DNA of 64,000 nucleotides from the NCBI GenBank assembly GCA_030549495.1, contig JAUIRK010000101.1, positions 744,001 to 808,000 of the forward strand, in the 5' to 3' direction. A model generated the notes under the pieces. That model was not told the origin of the DNA and searched no databases. It saw only the letters and a program-made list of their open reading frames with translations. The position numbers and the translations under genes are program-made. The stretch comes from Nectonema munidae (Eukaryota; Nematomorpha; Nectonematoida; Nectonematidae). This document shows, piece by piece, positions 35,851 through 47,914 of the stretch; position 1 is the first letter of the stretch, and every line of letters starts with the position of its first letter.

Positions 35851-36029
35851 GAAAATTTTTTCATTTTATTTTAAACATGATAGTCTAGTCAATTTTATCT
35901 TGCTGATTACAAAAATGTTAGTAGTTTTGCAACATCACGTAAGAGCTTGGAATTAAACACGTTCAAAAAATTTTCATATATAATTTGAATTATTGGAAAA
36001 GAGGTATATGTATGTATACAAAAACTTTA

Positions 36030-36610
36030 TTAAAATACAAAAAAAAGAATTTTTATATACAAATCTACAAAAAAAGACTTTTTTTAGCTTTTCTTTTGTG
36101 CAAAGAATTTGAATTATCCCGTTTTAAAGACCAAAAGTCCATTTTCATTGATACCTTTTTTCCATCTCACTTATATCTTGGTGAAAACGTTCACCTTGCT
36201 CTTCACTATAATTTCCACCGTTCTCAGGAAAATAATCGAAATGCAAATGAAAAAGTGCATTTTTACACTCATTTCGGAACCAAAATCACCAAATTTTGAA
36301 ATTAATTCTTCAACTACTTTTTCATATTCAACGCTCCTTTTGATACCTAAAAAATTTTGAACAACATTTTTAAACGATAACCTTGCTTTTTATCACTTTC
36401 AATCATAATTTTTTAAAATCATCATCCTTCATTAATTCTTTAATTTGGGGACCAATAAAAATCCCAACTTTCAATTTCGCATCACTAAATTGAATGCAGC
36501 GTTTTGTTTATTCAAATACTTTGTAAAATTTTTCATTAATCCCGGCTTAATATGCAAGGGTGGAAGCAAATTTTTTTCAGGATCTACAAGTGGAGTAGCT
36601 ATTATATTTA
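36030..36610 (-). pseudogene. Fragment of unnamed multicopy gene family, C-terminal half
   Basis: Minus-strand pieces in shifting frames read ATPLVDPEKNLLPPLHIKPG, then LMKNFTKYLNKQNAAFNLV, and further on HFDYFPENGGNYSEEQGERF followed by HQDISEMEKRYQ. I recall this series of motifs (LPPLHIKLGLMK ... FPENLG ... EQGERFHQDI ... RYQG) from multicopy uncharacterised proteins in arthropod and cnidarian genomes; it is probably carried by a mobile element. Stops and frame changes show decay. A piece of the N-terminal half of the same family lies at 58540-58940. Confidence 0.65.
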
Positions 36611-36680
36611 TTTAGAATATAATAGAATTGTCTAGTTTTTAATATTTATAGAAAAAATTCAAAAAAAAATCAAAATAAAT

Positions 36681-36826
36681 AAGACCAACTTAAAATGAGA
36701 AATGACAAACTTAGAAAAAAGACGAACTTAAAATGAAAAAGGACGAACTTAAAGTGAAAAAGAACGAACTCAAAGTGTGAAAAGACGAACTTAAAATGAA
36801 AAATGACAAATTTAAAGTGAAAATGC
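36681..36826. repeat. ~21-bp minisatellite
   Basis: About seven imperfect copies of AAAAAGACGAACTTAAAATG, with variants GGACGAACTTAAAGTG and GACAAATTTAAAGTG. Confidence 0.85.
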
Positions 36827-36949
36827 TATATATAATAAATAATCGTGTCATGCATTCATAAAAGAACTCCTGTAATATAACTTCTTCATCACATATGTGT
36901 AACTTTATATTTACACATGCGGAAAAGTATACATCTCTTTATTATATCT

Positions 36950-37012
36950 CGTTGACGTTTGAGACACAACGTCTACTATTCTGGTAGACGTCAACTAACG
37001 TACTTAACGTCA
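36950..37012. repeat. Small hairpin around GTAGACGTCAAC
   Basis: ACAACGTCTAC and GGTAGACGTCAAC form an inverted pair with a 6-base loop, within a run of GACGT/ACGTC motifs. Possibly the end of a mobile element. Confidence 0.4.
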
Positions 37013-37677
37013 ACATTAGCTATGAATTTGAGAAAGGATTATTTGTTTCTTATGACTATATATTATTTTATATATAAGAAAAATTTGTATCAAAAGTTTG
37101 TGAGTAAATTTTGTATAAAACTATTGTATGAAAAGCTGATAAAATTTAGAATAAAATAGATGGCGTTAAATTGAAAAAAACATCATAAAACATTTTTATA
37201 GACTTTTTCATTAAGAAAAAAACTTGTTTATTCTAATGGAAATTCGTTTATTCGTTCCCAAAAAAATCTGAGAAGAAAAATCGAAAATTTTTAAAATGGG
37301 CTCTCGAAGCCCTTTACGGCCATTGAAGGTAGTAAAAATATTGCGACTATGGGAGGGTTAATGGAGAGAGTCGTTAAAGTGTTTTATTTGACATTTAAAA
37401 AACACAATTTATATTACTAATCTCTATAATGGGGAGTGAGTAAGGTTGATTTCTTACTTGGCTATGATACCACAGGCTTTTAAGTTCGTACAAGCATCAA
37501 ACCTTTCTTGTTCCTAGAGCGACACGAGATGCGCGGTTATGCCTTCTTCATGAAAACACCATAAGCTACCTATTATGGCTCATCCAGAGAACAATCTAGA
37601 GCTAAAAATTGTTGTAAATGCATGTCCTTTCCATTTTTTTGTTTTTGCTATTTACTTTATTTTGTCTGAATTAATTG

Positions 37678-37790
37678 TTGAAAGTCTAATGAAAGGCAAA
37701 AGTTTTGTATTAAGAGCATTATGAAAGCAGAGGATTTAGTTTTTGAAAAGTTGAGAATTCTCCACTGATGACGATTTTTTTAATAAAGAA
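37678..37790. mobile_element. Diverged TTAA-family MITE
   Basis: Shares GTATTAAGAGCATT, AAGCAGAGGATTT and AAAAGTTGAGA in the same order with the copy at 25595-25723. The terminal CCC/GGG ends are lost. Confidence 0.45.
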
Positions 37791-37799
37791 TAATTTTGA

Positions 37800-39093
37800 C
37801 ATATATTTTACGTGTATCGATCAATTATTTTATTAAATACAGAATAGAAAAACATATTTGCAAGCTAATCGATACAATAAATCATATTTCACATCATCCC
37901 AAAAAAGCAATACATTGATTCAAATATCAAGGTTGATTAGGTATTTCTATATTTTCATTAAAAACTTTAATTGATGAATAATATAAATGCAACTTACATA
38001 ATGGAAATAAATACATAACTTAATAAATTAGAAATGTAGTTACAATCCTCATTCAAAAATGGCCTCTCAAAAAAAGTCTAGTGCCAGGTCTAGAGAGTTT
38101 GACACTTAAGTTTGTCCTCTGCGCTAATCTCAGATTTTATCCGATTAAGAAAGATTACGCTTTAATTAAAAAAGTATGCCTTCTTTGTTGCTTGATAGAA
38201 AGAATCACGTGAAGAGAAGGAGATATAGGCTTTCTTCAAATGAGGCTAATTAGTATACTTTTTCTTATCATTCTTTGTGCAGATAAGAACTAAAAACAGT
38301 AAAAATTTTATTGTTCTTTTAAATTTTTGTTAATATAATTGTAAGTATTGATTTCTTATTTCAATATATTTTGATATCATAACTTAGAAAACTTTTTCTA
38401 AAGTATTATTGAATCAATACGAATCTTATGAAAATGAACTGGATTGTGAACTTTCAAGATTATTTTAAATTTTTTCCTTTTCGTTTTTCCATCCATAACA
38501 TTAGATTAAAAATAAGATCAAAAGTCTTAAATTTGGTAATCGATTTTTTCATAAAAGCGTGAAGTATAAGACATAAACTGATTGAATAAAAGAGACTTCA
38601 AATATAATAAATTAACACATTAAAATTAGATTATCATCACACATCAAAGAAAAGAAAGCATACATTTTTTGAGATCGTCGCTTATACTATAGCTTCAAAT
38701 AGTATACAATTTAGAAATACTCTGAATACAAAAGTAAGTGATTAGACTTTTAGATTTTTAGATTTTGGTAAAATAACGATTAAATTTTTCTTGAAAATGA
38801 CGCCTTTTTAAAGGTTTTTTAAGTTATATCAATAAGTAAAAATGATTTTGTTAATTTATTATTGAATTTTATGCCCTTGGATCAGAGTACTACAAGGTGT
38901 TCTTCATTTAACTTTCTATGTTGTGTATATTTACAAAAATGTCGAACCTTAAAAATTAACGGAGAAACATATAAAAATAATTCTGAAAAAACAAGATTTC
39001 AAACCTATTTTTGTGAAATCTTTTTAAATTAGCGTGTGCAAGTGACCACTTTTCAAAAGGGTGTACATTTATATTTAATTCCATTACGCTTAC
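37800..39093. other. No gene identified
   Basis: AT-rich. A short minus-strand open stretch near 38060-38130 was considered as a downstream exon for the hydrophobic N-terminus but its phase does not fit. Confidence 0.35.
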
Positions 39094-39177
39094 TTGAAAA
39101 TTAGATTTTAAAAGGACTAAGAACAAGCTTATAAAGATCATTGTAAAAATAAGAAAACTTAGCATTTTTTCTTTCAT
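39094..39177 (-). CDS. Candidate first coding exon, hydrophobic N-terminus
   Basis: On the minus strand an ATG at 39177 opens MKEKMLSFLIFTMIFISLF then LVLLKSNFQ and meets a consensus donor CAA/GTAAGC. The shape (few basic residues, then about 19 hydrophobic ones) fits a signal peptide or type II signal anchor. The frame is open upstream to an ATG at 39267, so a longer N-terminus is possible. I could not find a phase-0 downstream exon with confidence. Confidence 0.35.
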
Positions 39178-40028
39178 CCTGATGGACTGCCATAACTTGG
39201 CATGAGAAAATTTCGTGCTTGATCTCCATAAACTTCCATCCCCTTTTGGTACAATGCTATCTCTCAATCAAAAAATGTAATTAGTTTATGTTCTTTCCCT
39301 AACTTTTTTTTTTAATTTACTATTTCATCCATAACATTACATTCTGAATTTTAAGAGGATCTATTTCATTCGGACCTTTTAAATGTTTTTCAGAAAATAA
39401 TTTCATACCAATTTCTCCAATACATTTATGTCCAAGTATTACTATATAAAAGACTCTCTTTTTTTAAAATTGGATACTCACAATTCTCTTTGAGCTTATG
39501 TAATTTGCTTTTCACTGATGGATGTGTTAAATAAGTTTTGCTTCGATACTAAAATATTAAATTTATCCATTTTTAACAAACATTTTCCTTTATTTTATTC
39601 AATTTTTCGATCTTTTATACGTATTCTCTTTTATATCATATGCAAGCTTTATCCTTTATACTTGTTTTGAGTTTCGTTTAATACCAATTTTCCCAAAGAG
39701 AATGCAGAGAGTAATCTATATTTAGTTTTATTCGCCCGCGTTTCCTTTGGAAACATTGGTACTAAAAGTGTTAAGGAAATTATATATGCACTTCGCACAA
39801 GTATAGGCTAGCAAAATAAATAACTAAGTTATTAATAATAACTATCAAGCTATTAATGTAATTAAGTAATTAATTTCCCATTTACTAACTAACTAAGAAC
39901 AAAGTTTTTAATTATTATTTAACCGGTAAATTAAACACCGGTCTACCTTCATTGAATAAATAAAATTCCATCAAATAAGAAAGCCAACGATTAAGATTAA
40001 AAATTTTGGTCCTCAAAGGTTTAATTAA

Positions 40029-40319
40029 CCCATTAATTCCCAATGTTCCCATTTGGGAACATAAGTAATTTCATATTCGTCTGCTTTCTTTAATAACTTT
40101 GAATATAAATCGTCTGCGTTTTTTTAAATATCGTCTGATTTCTATGGTACTTAACCCATTAAGTGTACTAAACCCATTATTAAGGTACAAACCCATTAAG
40201 AACCATAAAAATCAGAAGATATCTAAAAAAACAAAGACGATTTATATTCAGTCATTGAAAAAAGCAGACGAAGATGAAATTACGTTTGGTCCCAAATGGG
40301 AACATTGGGACTTAATGGG
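40029..40319. mobile_element. TTAA fold-back MITE, near-perfect palindrome
   Basis: TTAA at 40025-40028 and 40320-40323. The left arm (CCCATTAATTCCCAATGTTC ...) and right arm are inverted copies over about 120 bases each, including TTCCCATTTGGGAAC near both ends, ATCGTCTGC and ATATAAATCGTCT. The whole element can fold into one hairpin. piggyBac-type target site. Confidence 0.9.
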
Positions 40320-40768
40320 TTAATGGGTTAACAAACTATAGATTTACCAACTCACTGTTTAACTTTTAAAATAATAATTAATTAACTAAAAAACTATGTA
40401 TTTTAAAATGAATTAAAATAAGTAAAAAAATATTAAAAACTAATCAATTAACTATATGGCTAAAAACTACACTGTACAGGATTATTTGACTCTAAAAAAA
40501 CCTCAATACTTGAGATTTTTACTAAGTATCTGACCTACTAATAACAAAGTTGCGTACGAGATGTAAAGTTACTTATTAATTTGTTCTTTTAATATTAAAA
40601 TTTTGTAAAAGTTTAATGCCAAAATTGATATTAAGTTAAGCAAAACTCAAAAAATACTTTTTAAGGGTTCCCAAAAAATAAGGTGTATTCATAATATAGA
40701 TGAAAAAGGACGTTAAAATACTTCTCTATTTTATTATTCGTTATTTATTTTTTGTACACTCTTTCTAG

Positions 40769-40897
40769 ATTGTCCGCGTAATGAAATCTTTGCAAATCAT
40801 CATCATCATAATGTTTATCTACTTTAAAGCTTCTGATCAAACATATGGTGGTGGAAGTCGGTTTAAAAGTTTAAAAAAGAAAGAGTTTGAATCTATG
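40769..40897 (+). CDS. Peptide precursor, exon 1: signal peptide
   Basis: Acceptor ACTCTTTCTAG at 40768; ATG at 40781; donor ATG/GTAAAG after 40897 in phase 0. The 39 coding residues begin MKSLQIIIIIMFIYFKAS, a typical signal peptide, followed by DQTYGGGSRFKSL, a KKK basic site and EFESM. The 12 bases before the ATG would be 5' UTR. The open frame also runs through them in phase 0, so in principle this could be an internal exon of the upstream gene; the secretory signal and the basic sites argue against that. Confidence 0.6.
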
Positions 40898-40969
40898 GTA
40901 AAGATTTTATACAACTATAAATTGTGTATATATAACATTTTAATATAAATAAAATTTTTCTCTTCTTAT

Positions 40970-41299
40970 CAGAGGTGGGTAACCATTTTGAGAACCCGAT
41001 CGCTTTGAAGTATACCTAACTACTTAATTTATAACAGGTGGGAAAAAAATTGTTCTATCAAAATTTTGAAATCATTCAATGTACATAGACAAAAAATATA
41101 CTTTTTTAATTATCCCCAGTTATGAAATGAATCTCTCTTAAAAAGTGACAAAACTTTCATGTATTTGAGTTTAAGTTTTGAAAAGTTTACAGAAAATACT
41201 TTTAAATAAAAATTTTAAAATTTTAAAATGGAGTGAGGGCCACATAAAAAAATTTCACAGGACGCATTTGGAGCCCGGGCTGCAGGTTGTCAACCCCTT
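40970..41299. mobile_element. hAT-type MITE (tentative)
   Basis: Left end CAGAGGTGGGTAACC and right end, read inward, AGGGGTTGACAACCTGCAGC with a CCCGGGC block, like hAT ends. The arms match only partly and no target duplication is clear. It fills much of the peptide-gene intron. Confidence 0.4.
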
Positions 41300-41814
41300 A
41301 TTTAAATTATATTATATATAAAATAACCCCTCTAAAGTTACAATTCAATAAGATTTTATCTTCGAATCAATTTATGCCTGCCTATATACCATATGTATCT
41401 TTTATCACTGACATACACGAAAACTTATTTTATAATCCTCTATAACTCCTAAATTAATTTGTAAACTTAATGCAACAAAAGATATCATCACAATTAATTT
41501 TTCATACTATTCAATTCATAAAGCACAGGTGTATGCCTTGCATAATTATGGATAAAAAGGTTCATGGATAAAGTTATCATTAATACAAATTATTTTACTA
41601 AAAAAATCATCTAGCTAACTTATAATATTCATTTTTATTCATATCGATTCAAGATTACGAAACAAATTTTTGATCAATTTAAAAATATGGACGTGAATTT
41701 GCGCAACCAAATAAGGTTTTTAATTTGTTATTAGAACATCGTAAATACTTGACGAAGATCTTTAATGCTTACACCGAATTATGAAGAAAAAAATAATATT
41801 TACCATACTTTTAG

Positions 41815-41967
41815 TTCGCTAATGGAAACACTGTTCCGTTGAGTGGAGGACTATTCGGCAAAAGAGCGCCGCCACCTTTCTTGAATCCGCGAATGAGGAA
41901 TGAAATTGTGTATTCCTTAGAAGTTCCAGATTTTGTCAATCAAGAAGATGAAACCAATGACGACTAA
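41815..41967 (+). CDS. Peptide precursor, exon 2: amidated peptide and spacer
   Basis: Acceptor CCATACTTTTAG, phase 0 in, stop TAA at 41965-41967. With exon 1 it gives an 89-residue precursor. It encodes FANGNTVPLSGGLFGKRAPP, where GKR is a dibasic cleavage plus amidation site, then PFLNPRMRNEIVYSLEVP and an acidic tail (DFVNQEDETNDD). The predicted product, between KKK and GKR, is EFESMFANGNTVPLSGGLF-amide. Length, signal peptide, single GKR and acidic tail are the usual arthropod neuropeptide layout. I do not recognise the peptide; SIFamide and other ...FGKR peptides were considered and do not match beyond the last residues. Confidence 0.65.
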   Translation, partial: FANGNTVPLSGGLFGKRAPPPFLNPRMRNEIVYSLEVPDFVNQEDETNDD

Positions 41968-42040
41968 TGATTTCTCCAATTTTTTTACTTTAATTCAAAA
42001 TTTTCATGTTCTGTTTTCATGTACTTCAAAGAAATAATTA

Positions 42041-42046
42041 AATAAA
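42041..42046 (+). terminator. AATAAA polyadenylation signal
   Basis: Canonical AATAAA 74 bases after the stop codon of the peptide precursor. Confidence 0.6.
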
Positions 42047-44612
42047 AAAATTCACTTTCATTTTCTTAGAAGTTTTTCACATGCTTTCATATTACTTTTA
42101 CTGTGTTACTTTTTCACAATTTTCTTAATAGAATTTGAATTTCTGAAATCTCCTCATCTGAATTTGATTGAATTCTAGCTTAAAACTGAATTAACCCTGT
42201 CCTCCTTCAAGCTCCAGCCTTTTAATATTTTAAAGACATACAGTATTTAGTCATAATTATATAAAAAGCTAAACTCTTTTATCAGTACTTTTGTGTATTG
42301 TTTTATATATTCATTGGCTGGCAAATAAACGAGGAGACAAAAATGATACATTTTTCCAGAGTCTACTTTTAAGGATCTTGGTTAGGCTGCTTGATGAACG
42401 TGAGATGATTTAATCATATCAAAGATTCATCTGTTGTTTAATGATGCCCAAAAACATTTATTAATTTGGAGTTAACTAAACAATTATTATTAGAAAATCT
42501 AGATTAATTTTTGAAATTACGTATGAAATATTTTATATTATAAACACATTTTATTCGTTTTTTTATATTAAAATTGTTACCATGTATATTTTCCAACTTT
42601 CGTAATTTGATTTTCAATAGCAAAAAAATAGGTCAATGAACAGCAAATCCTAAAAATATAAGTATCAACATTGTCCATTAAAAAAAATTTTCAGTGTACT
42701 CATCATATTCATGAAGATTTGTATCATTGAGAAAATGTTTCTGCTTTGTGTTATGAACTTTCTAAACAATTGATTTCGGCATAGAGATGCTTACGCTTAT
42801 GAACAGTCAATTTTCAATTGTTGTATTTGCATGCATCAAACACTCACTCTTTATTTATCAGGGTTTATTAAACTTTTTTCGTCGTAAAACTGCTAAAAAA
42901 AATTCCTATATCTCATGAACCTCAAACTCAATATACGGGTCTTTAATCTTGCAAGACAAGATGTGTTTCTATTATAGAGATGAAAGATTTGTTAAAAATA
43001 AAATGCAAAGAGATGGGAATTTTGGTAGCTATAGTTCATTCATAAATAATTTTTCTTTATTAAAATACCCACAAAATAATTTCCACCCTTTTATTTATAA
43101 AATCTATTTTACTATCAATCGAACTTTACTTATTTAATATAACAGTAGCATGAAGTGAGGGAATTTAACACTACAGCACAAAATACGAATGCAACAGCAT
43201 AGAGGTCTGAACTTTATATTATAGCTGTTACGGCAGGATATTCAGATTTTGTTACTGTATGTGCTTTTTCTACTCTTAAACGAGTTGATTCTTATCATTG
43301 AAGAATGATGACGCCATATAAAGAACCTTTATCATAGATTACTTAACTTTGAACATAAATTAACCAAAAGTATTACATTTAATCAATTTGTTTAAAATGG
43401 GTTCGGAAAAATAGAAAAGTGTCATAACGTTGTAAAATAAAAACCTCTTAAATTAAAAAAACGTAAAATAATAAATTTTATAAAAAAATTTTCAATAAAT
43501 AAATTTTGTAAAATTTATTAGAATTAAATTAGATTTTAAAATGTATAATAATATTTACATAGAAAAATTATACTTTGTTTTATAATTCACAGCCTTAAAT
43601 TCCTGTGCCCCCTGATTTTACCCAACTGACTCAAATTCTTGGTTACACGACTTAACACATGGTAAATTTTTATGGATAAGCGAAATAACGTTTTAAAATG
43701 TGGCAAAAAAACAAATCGTTTAGACTAGTTAAAAATCCATTAAATTAGATATAACTCGACCTTTAAATTTTAAAAACAAGCTTTATCATAAGCTCAAACA
43801 AAATGCATTAAAAAGTGGTGTCTAAAAAGATTAAATACACATCCAGAAAGAACATTTTTTCTATTTATTGAAAAAAGCTTCTCAAAACATTAAGCGAAAT
43901 ATATTATGTTTTAAACACATTTTCCTATGAAATGATATTTTCCACAAACTTTGCAAAGTTGAACGGGGAAGCAAATATTATATTTCATGGCAGAACTTCT
44001 TACCAAGTTAAGGTATTTATTTTTCAATAGAAGTAGGCCTTTTAACTATTAGAGGAGCCTCGTGACATAAGTCTATCAAGAAATGAAAACGTCTGCTTTA
44101 CGTATATAAAATTCCATTGAAAGAAGCAGACAAGTATCTATTGGCCATCATGGTAATGGGTTTTATCTTTGAAATTATATCTGACCTAAAAAATATATTA
44201 AATAACCAAAATCCTATTTTACATTATCAAAATTGGTGAGCCTTATTTAATAATATTTGAAAGATAACCGTTTTGTATATTCAAAATTTAATTTAAATAA
44301 AAAAAATTTTTGGAAATTTTAAGTACTCAAATTGTGATTTTTAAATAGTTTAATGAGGTATAGAAATTTCTTTAATTGAACTGCATATTATTTTCTGTAA
44401 TAAATTTCTAGACTTATAGCTAATTAAATTTAAAAATAATTAATTATTTAAAAAAATGATTTTATCTACTATTTGTCTCATATAAATTTGGATTTTTCGT
44501 CTGCTAAATTGTTTTCATTATTTTTTGAATAGTTTGCTCTACTTTTTATAAAAGGTACGTTGAATTTTATTAATATTGGTACATTTAATTATATATTATT
44601 ATTTAAAGAAAA
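42047..44612. other. Mostly unannotated, one diverged MITE
   Basis: AT-rich. At about 44039-44162 an inverted pair AACGTCTGCTTT / AAGCAGAC with TAATGGG at the right marks a diverged member of the TTAA MITE family. A candidate exon near 43147 was rejected because all frames stop. Confidence 0.4.
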
Positions 44613-44655
44613 ATGAAAAGAAAAACAAATAAAAGAAAACAAGCCACTGAAAAAA
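44613..44655 (+). CDS. Candidate first exon, small basic/acidic protein
   Basis: ATG in a purine-rich context (GAAAAATGA) opens MKRKTNKRKQATEK, a basic nuclear-signal-like N-terminus. The donor AAA/GTTCAA is weak. It leaves phase 1, which fits the next exon 58 bases on. Confidence 0.3.
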
Positions 44656-44713
44656 GTTCAAAATAAAATATTTACTCTTAAAATTTTCATTAATTCAAGT
44701 CATACAAATTTAG

Positions 44714-44821
44714 AAATCAAAGTTTTACAACAAACAGAAGAAATTTCCACTGATTTGGAAAAATGTCCTCTAAATAAAGAGGCTAAACTTAATGAAGTTA
44801 CTATTACTGAAGAAAGAAAGC
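44714..44821 (+). CDS. Candidate exon 2, small basic/acidic protein
   Basis: Acceptor CAAATTTAG, donor AAGC/GTATAA; phase 1 in and out. Encodes IKVLQQTEEISTDLEKCPLN then KEAKLNEVTITEERK. Non-random, charged composition and low stop density relative to surroundings support coding. Confidence 0.45.
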
Positions 44822-46380
44822 GTATAATTAAACTTTATTTAATTTGAATGTTTCAAAGTAAAATAAATGAGCATTTTAGCAATTTATTTCAACATTATAC
44901 TTTACATAATTTTTTCTATAATTATAAATTTTAATTTTTAAGAATAAGTGTCACTATCAAAGTAACTACAACATTCGATTGATTTACCTATAGATTCAGT
45001 AGATGTTAAAAATGTGTTTTAGTTGTACAAATATTTAGCATTAATTATAGGAAATTTAAATTATATTTTTATTAAATTAAATAATATATTGTTAAATATA
45101 ACTATAACTAACTAATTATATAAAGACTAAAAATATCATGTAACTAACTAAATTTGTTAATTAAACTAAATAAGTAATAGATTCAGTCGTATTTGCTTTG
45201 ACACTCCCCTCCTCCTAACCAAGCCAAAATTTGCAATTATTTATTTCATTAAAAAAAAATTTCACTTTTGAGAAAAAAAAAGTTTCATTTTCAGAGGTTT
45301 TGAAAATATAAAAAATTTTCAAAAAAGTAATTTTTTCGAAAATTTTTGAAAATTTTCAAATTTTTTGAAACACATTTTTTGGATTCAATGTTTACTTACA
45401 AGCTGACATATTTACTATTTATTTAACTAACTATTTAACCACCAAACAAAATAACTATTGGTACAAACATGATTTAAAATTCAAATTTATGTATTTTTAG
45501 TTATTTTTAATAAAAGTATATGTATAAGTTCTTTTTAACAAAATGTAATTCTATTTTTGAAACGAAACAAATATAGTTTATCATCAATGCAAGAATAGAT
45601 ATTTTGTTTTACATCAATTAAAGAATTAATTGAGGGAATATACTCATAAATTGAGCATACCCGTTTAATACAAATGATCCAAAAATGGACAGCAGACGAT
45701 GGTCATCCTGTTTTAACTTAAACCAATAGAAATTTAGGAGAGTGGTTGTCTCTCTTCACCATAACGGGTTAATATTTTCAACTATTAATTAATTAGTATT
45801 TTACCAACTATGATTTTTTTCCAAGTGTTGGGTAAAAATTAATTGTGCTGATTTGACATCCATATTTCAATCAAATGGAATAATTATGGAAATATCATCG
45901 GCGAAAAGAAGCATGACAATATTTGTAATTGAAGTTACGATATCATTTATGAATATAGAAAATAATAATAGATGGAATATTGAACATTGGGGTACGGCAG
46001 AAGATATATCAGATTCATAAGATTTGGATCTATTTATGCATAATATTTGTGTTCTACCGGAGAGATAGTGGAAAAGTGCTATTAAGTTTTGATGTATAGT
46101 TTAAAAAACACACATCTGCATTTATAAATGGAAGTCATTTTTTGATGTCTAAATTTGTAATAAAATTAATTTTGAAATCACTGTTTTTTGATTAAAAAAC
46201 TTATATTTAGTAATTAAATTTGTAGTGCTAGAAAAATTTACCAGAAGTATTTCTGAAAATGTTAGACGTATCTCCTAAAATGAATTAAACTTCAACTGGA
46301 TTATATTCCTATACTTTATCATTTGCTTATTTTAATCAGGTTTTTCTTTTACCGTTCTTAAAGAACTGTTTATTATTTAG
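44822..46380. other. Intron with diverged MITE
   Basis: AT-rich. A diverged TTAA-family copy lies at about 45660-45768 (CCCGTTTAATA on the left, TAACGGG then TTAA on the right). Nothing else recognised. Confidence 0.4.
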
Positions 46381-46501
46381 ACTTAGAGAGTTGTAATAAT
46401 ATAGAGACAAAAAATAAAAGTGTATTTGAGGAATCAATTGAAGAGATAACAGACACTCAAATTTGTAGAGTCAACATTCAAGTCAAAGAAGATTCTCCAA
46501 A
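46381..46501 (+). CDS. Candidate exon 3, small basic/acidic protein
   Basis: Acceptor TTATTATTTAG; phase 1 in, matching 44821. Encodes LESCNNIETKNKSVFEESIE then EITDTQICRVNIQVKEDSP. It either splices at CCAAA/GTAATT (phase 2) or reads into an immediate stop (KEDSPK, TAA at 46503-46505). The spliced form fits the one-base start of the exon at 59217. Confidence 0.45.
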
Positions 46502-46739
46502 GTAATTCTCTTCTTTTTATTTTTTATTATTATTTTTTACAAATAATATAAAAACAGGTTATAGGGTTGGGGTTAGATACCTGATCGATTAACGTTAAAT
46601 ATAAAATATCATTTAATTAGTTAAGGAAGAGTTAATTTTACAACGAGGCTGAGTAGAGGATCTGTTTCAAATCTACTATACCCTAAACTGTTTGACTTTT
46701 AGTATATAATTGTCTTTTTGAAAGGTGAGGCCCAAGGGC

Positions 46740-46820
46740 TGTCATATTATGTATTGCAAAATATAAGCGAGGAATATAATACGATAATATGAAATACAAC
46801 GAGCGATATAATACGATAAT
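46740..46820. repeat. ~37-bp direct repeat beside Tigger end
   Basis: ATATAATACGATAATATGA occurs twice 37 bases apart, just outside the left Tigger end. Confidence 0.6.
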
Positions 46821-47653
46821 ATGACAAACTGTAAATCAAGAAATTTTCGCGGAGTTAAATTTTCCCGAATTGTGGCCACAAATTTTCGCGAACGAACGCG
46901 TTGAGCTATTATCTAATTTTACATTATGTACTAAAATATTTTTTCTGTTACTAAACACGACATGCAATTGTTCTACTTCCTGTGTATTCAACTTACCTGT
47001 AGTATTATGATCCTTTACAGAGGAAGTACTTTTAGAGTAAAAAGTTTTTATATACATTTCAATGACAACTATACGTCAATTTATTACAAATGACACATTA
47101 ATCTTCTCATTAAGAGATTAGAAAAGCCTATATCATATATTTAGAATACATCTTTTCTAGATGACTTACTTTTCACTTTATTCTGTCTTCTTTTATATTG
47201 ACAATAGCTACCTTAAATTCATTTAAAAGTATAAAATCTTTTTTGTAAGGGTTTTTGTAATAATTTATTAGTAGATTATATATTTGACACAGGACTGGTA
47301 GTAGAAAAAAATTAAAGAATTATGCTAAAAACCGTGTTTTCTTTTTTAGAGAACTAAGTTGGGCATTTTATCAGACTTCAACTCCACAAAAATCGTATTT
47401 AGGCCCGTTTTTATTTTCGACTTCTTTTCAAATTATAGAATTTTTGATTGTCTGCTCTTAATTTTTTAATTTTAACTAGTGACTCTGTTATAATCTAACA
47501 TTTTTTACCAGATTTCCTCTTTCTGTGTAACACTTTTTCTAATATGATACAGCAAATTATAAAATTTCAGTTGATTTAACTTTGCTGTTACATTAATATT
47601 TCAATGTTACGAGTTCTTTGTAACAAATCACATGTGAAACACGGAAATAAGAT

Positions 47654-47781
47654 CGGGAGAGCCCGACCTTTTTATATCCCTGTCCCAAGAAAACTGATGA
47701 AGAAGAAATTCAAAGTATCAAACGTGGAAAACCACTTTTATTGGGTGAAGAACTTGATAAGTGTATACAAAACTACATTAA
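47654..47781 (+). pseudogene. Tigger transposase piece 1 (CENP-B-like DNA-binding region)
   Basis: Encodes KTDEEEIQSIKRGKPLLLGE then ELDKCIQNYI, the conserved R-G-R/K-P-L-L-L-G-x-x-L-D region of pogo/Tigger proteins ahead of the second helix-turn-helix. It is cut at TTAA (47778-47781); removing the insert gives ...QNYIKALRESGG, in frame. Confidence 0.85.
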
Positions 47782-47914
47782 CCCTATTAGTGACGTCCTA
47801 TTTTCATTTCCTCAATGACGGGGGGGGGGCTATTTTAGCCCCCCCCCTCGGTTTTTCATGAATGATTGCAAATTTTTACAAAATTTTCGCGTGAACCTAC
47901 TAAATGATTGATTG

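Noticed and set aside
38956-39267. 103-codon minus-strand frame as a single-exon gene
   Set aside because: A consensus donor interrupts it at 39093; only the part before the donor looks coding, so it is listed as a short exon.
43147-43200. Candidate exon after TATAACAG
   Set aside because: All three entry phases meet a stop within a few codons.
46836-47057. 73-codon minus-strand frame
   Set aside because: It overlaps the inverted end of the Tigger element and is antisense to the transposase; no domain seen.
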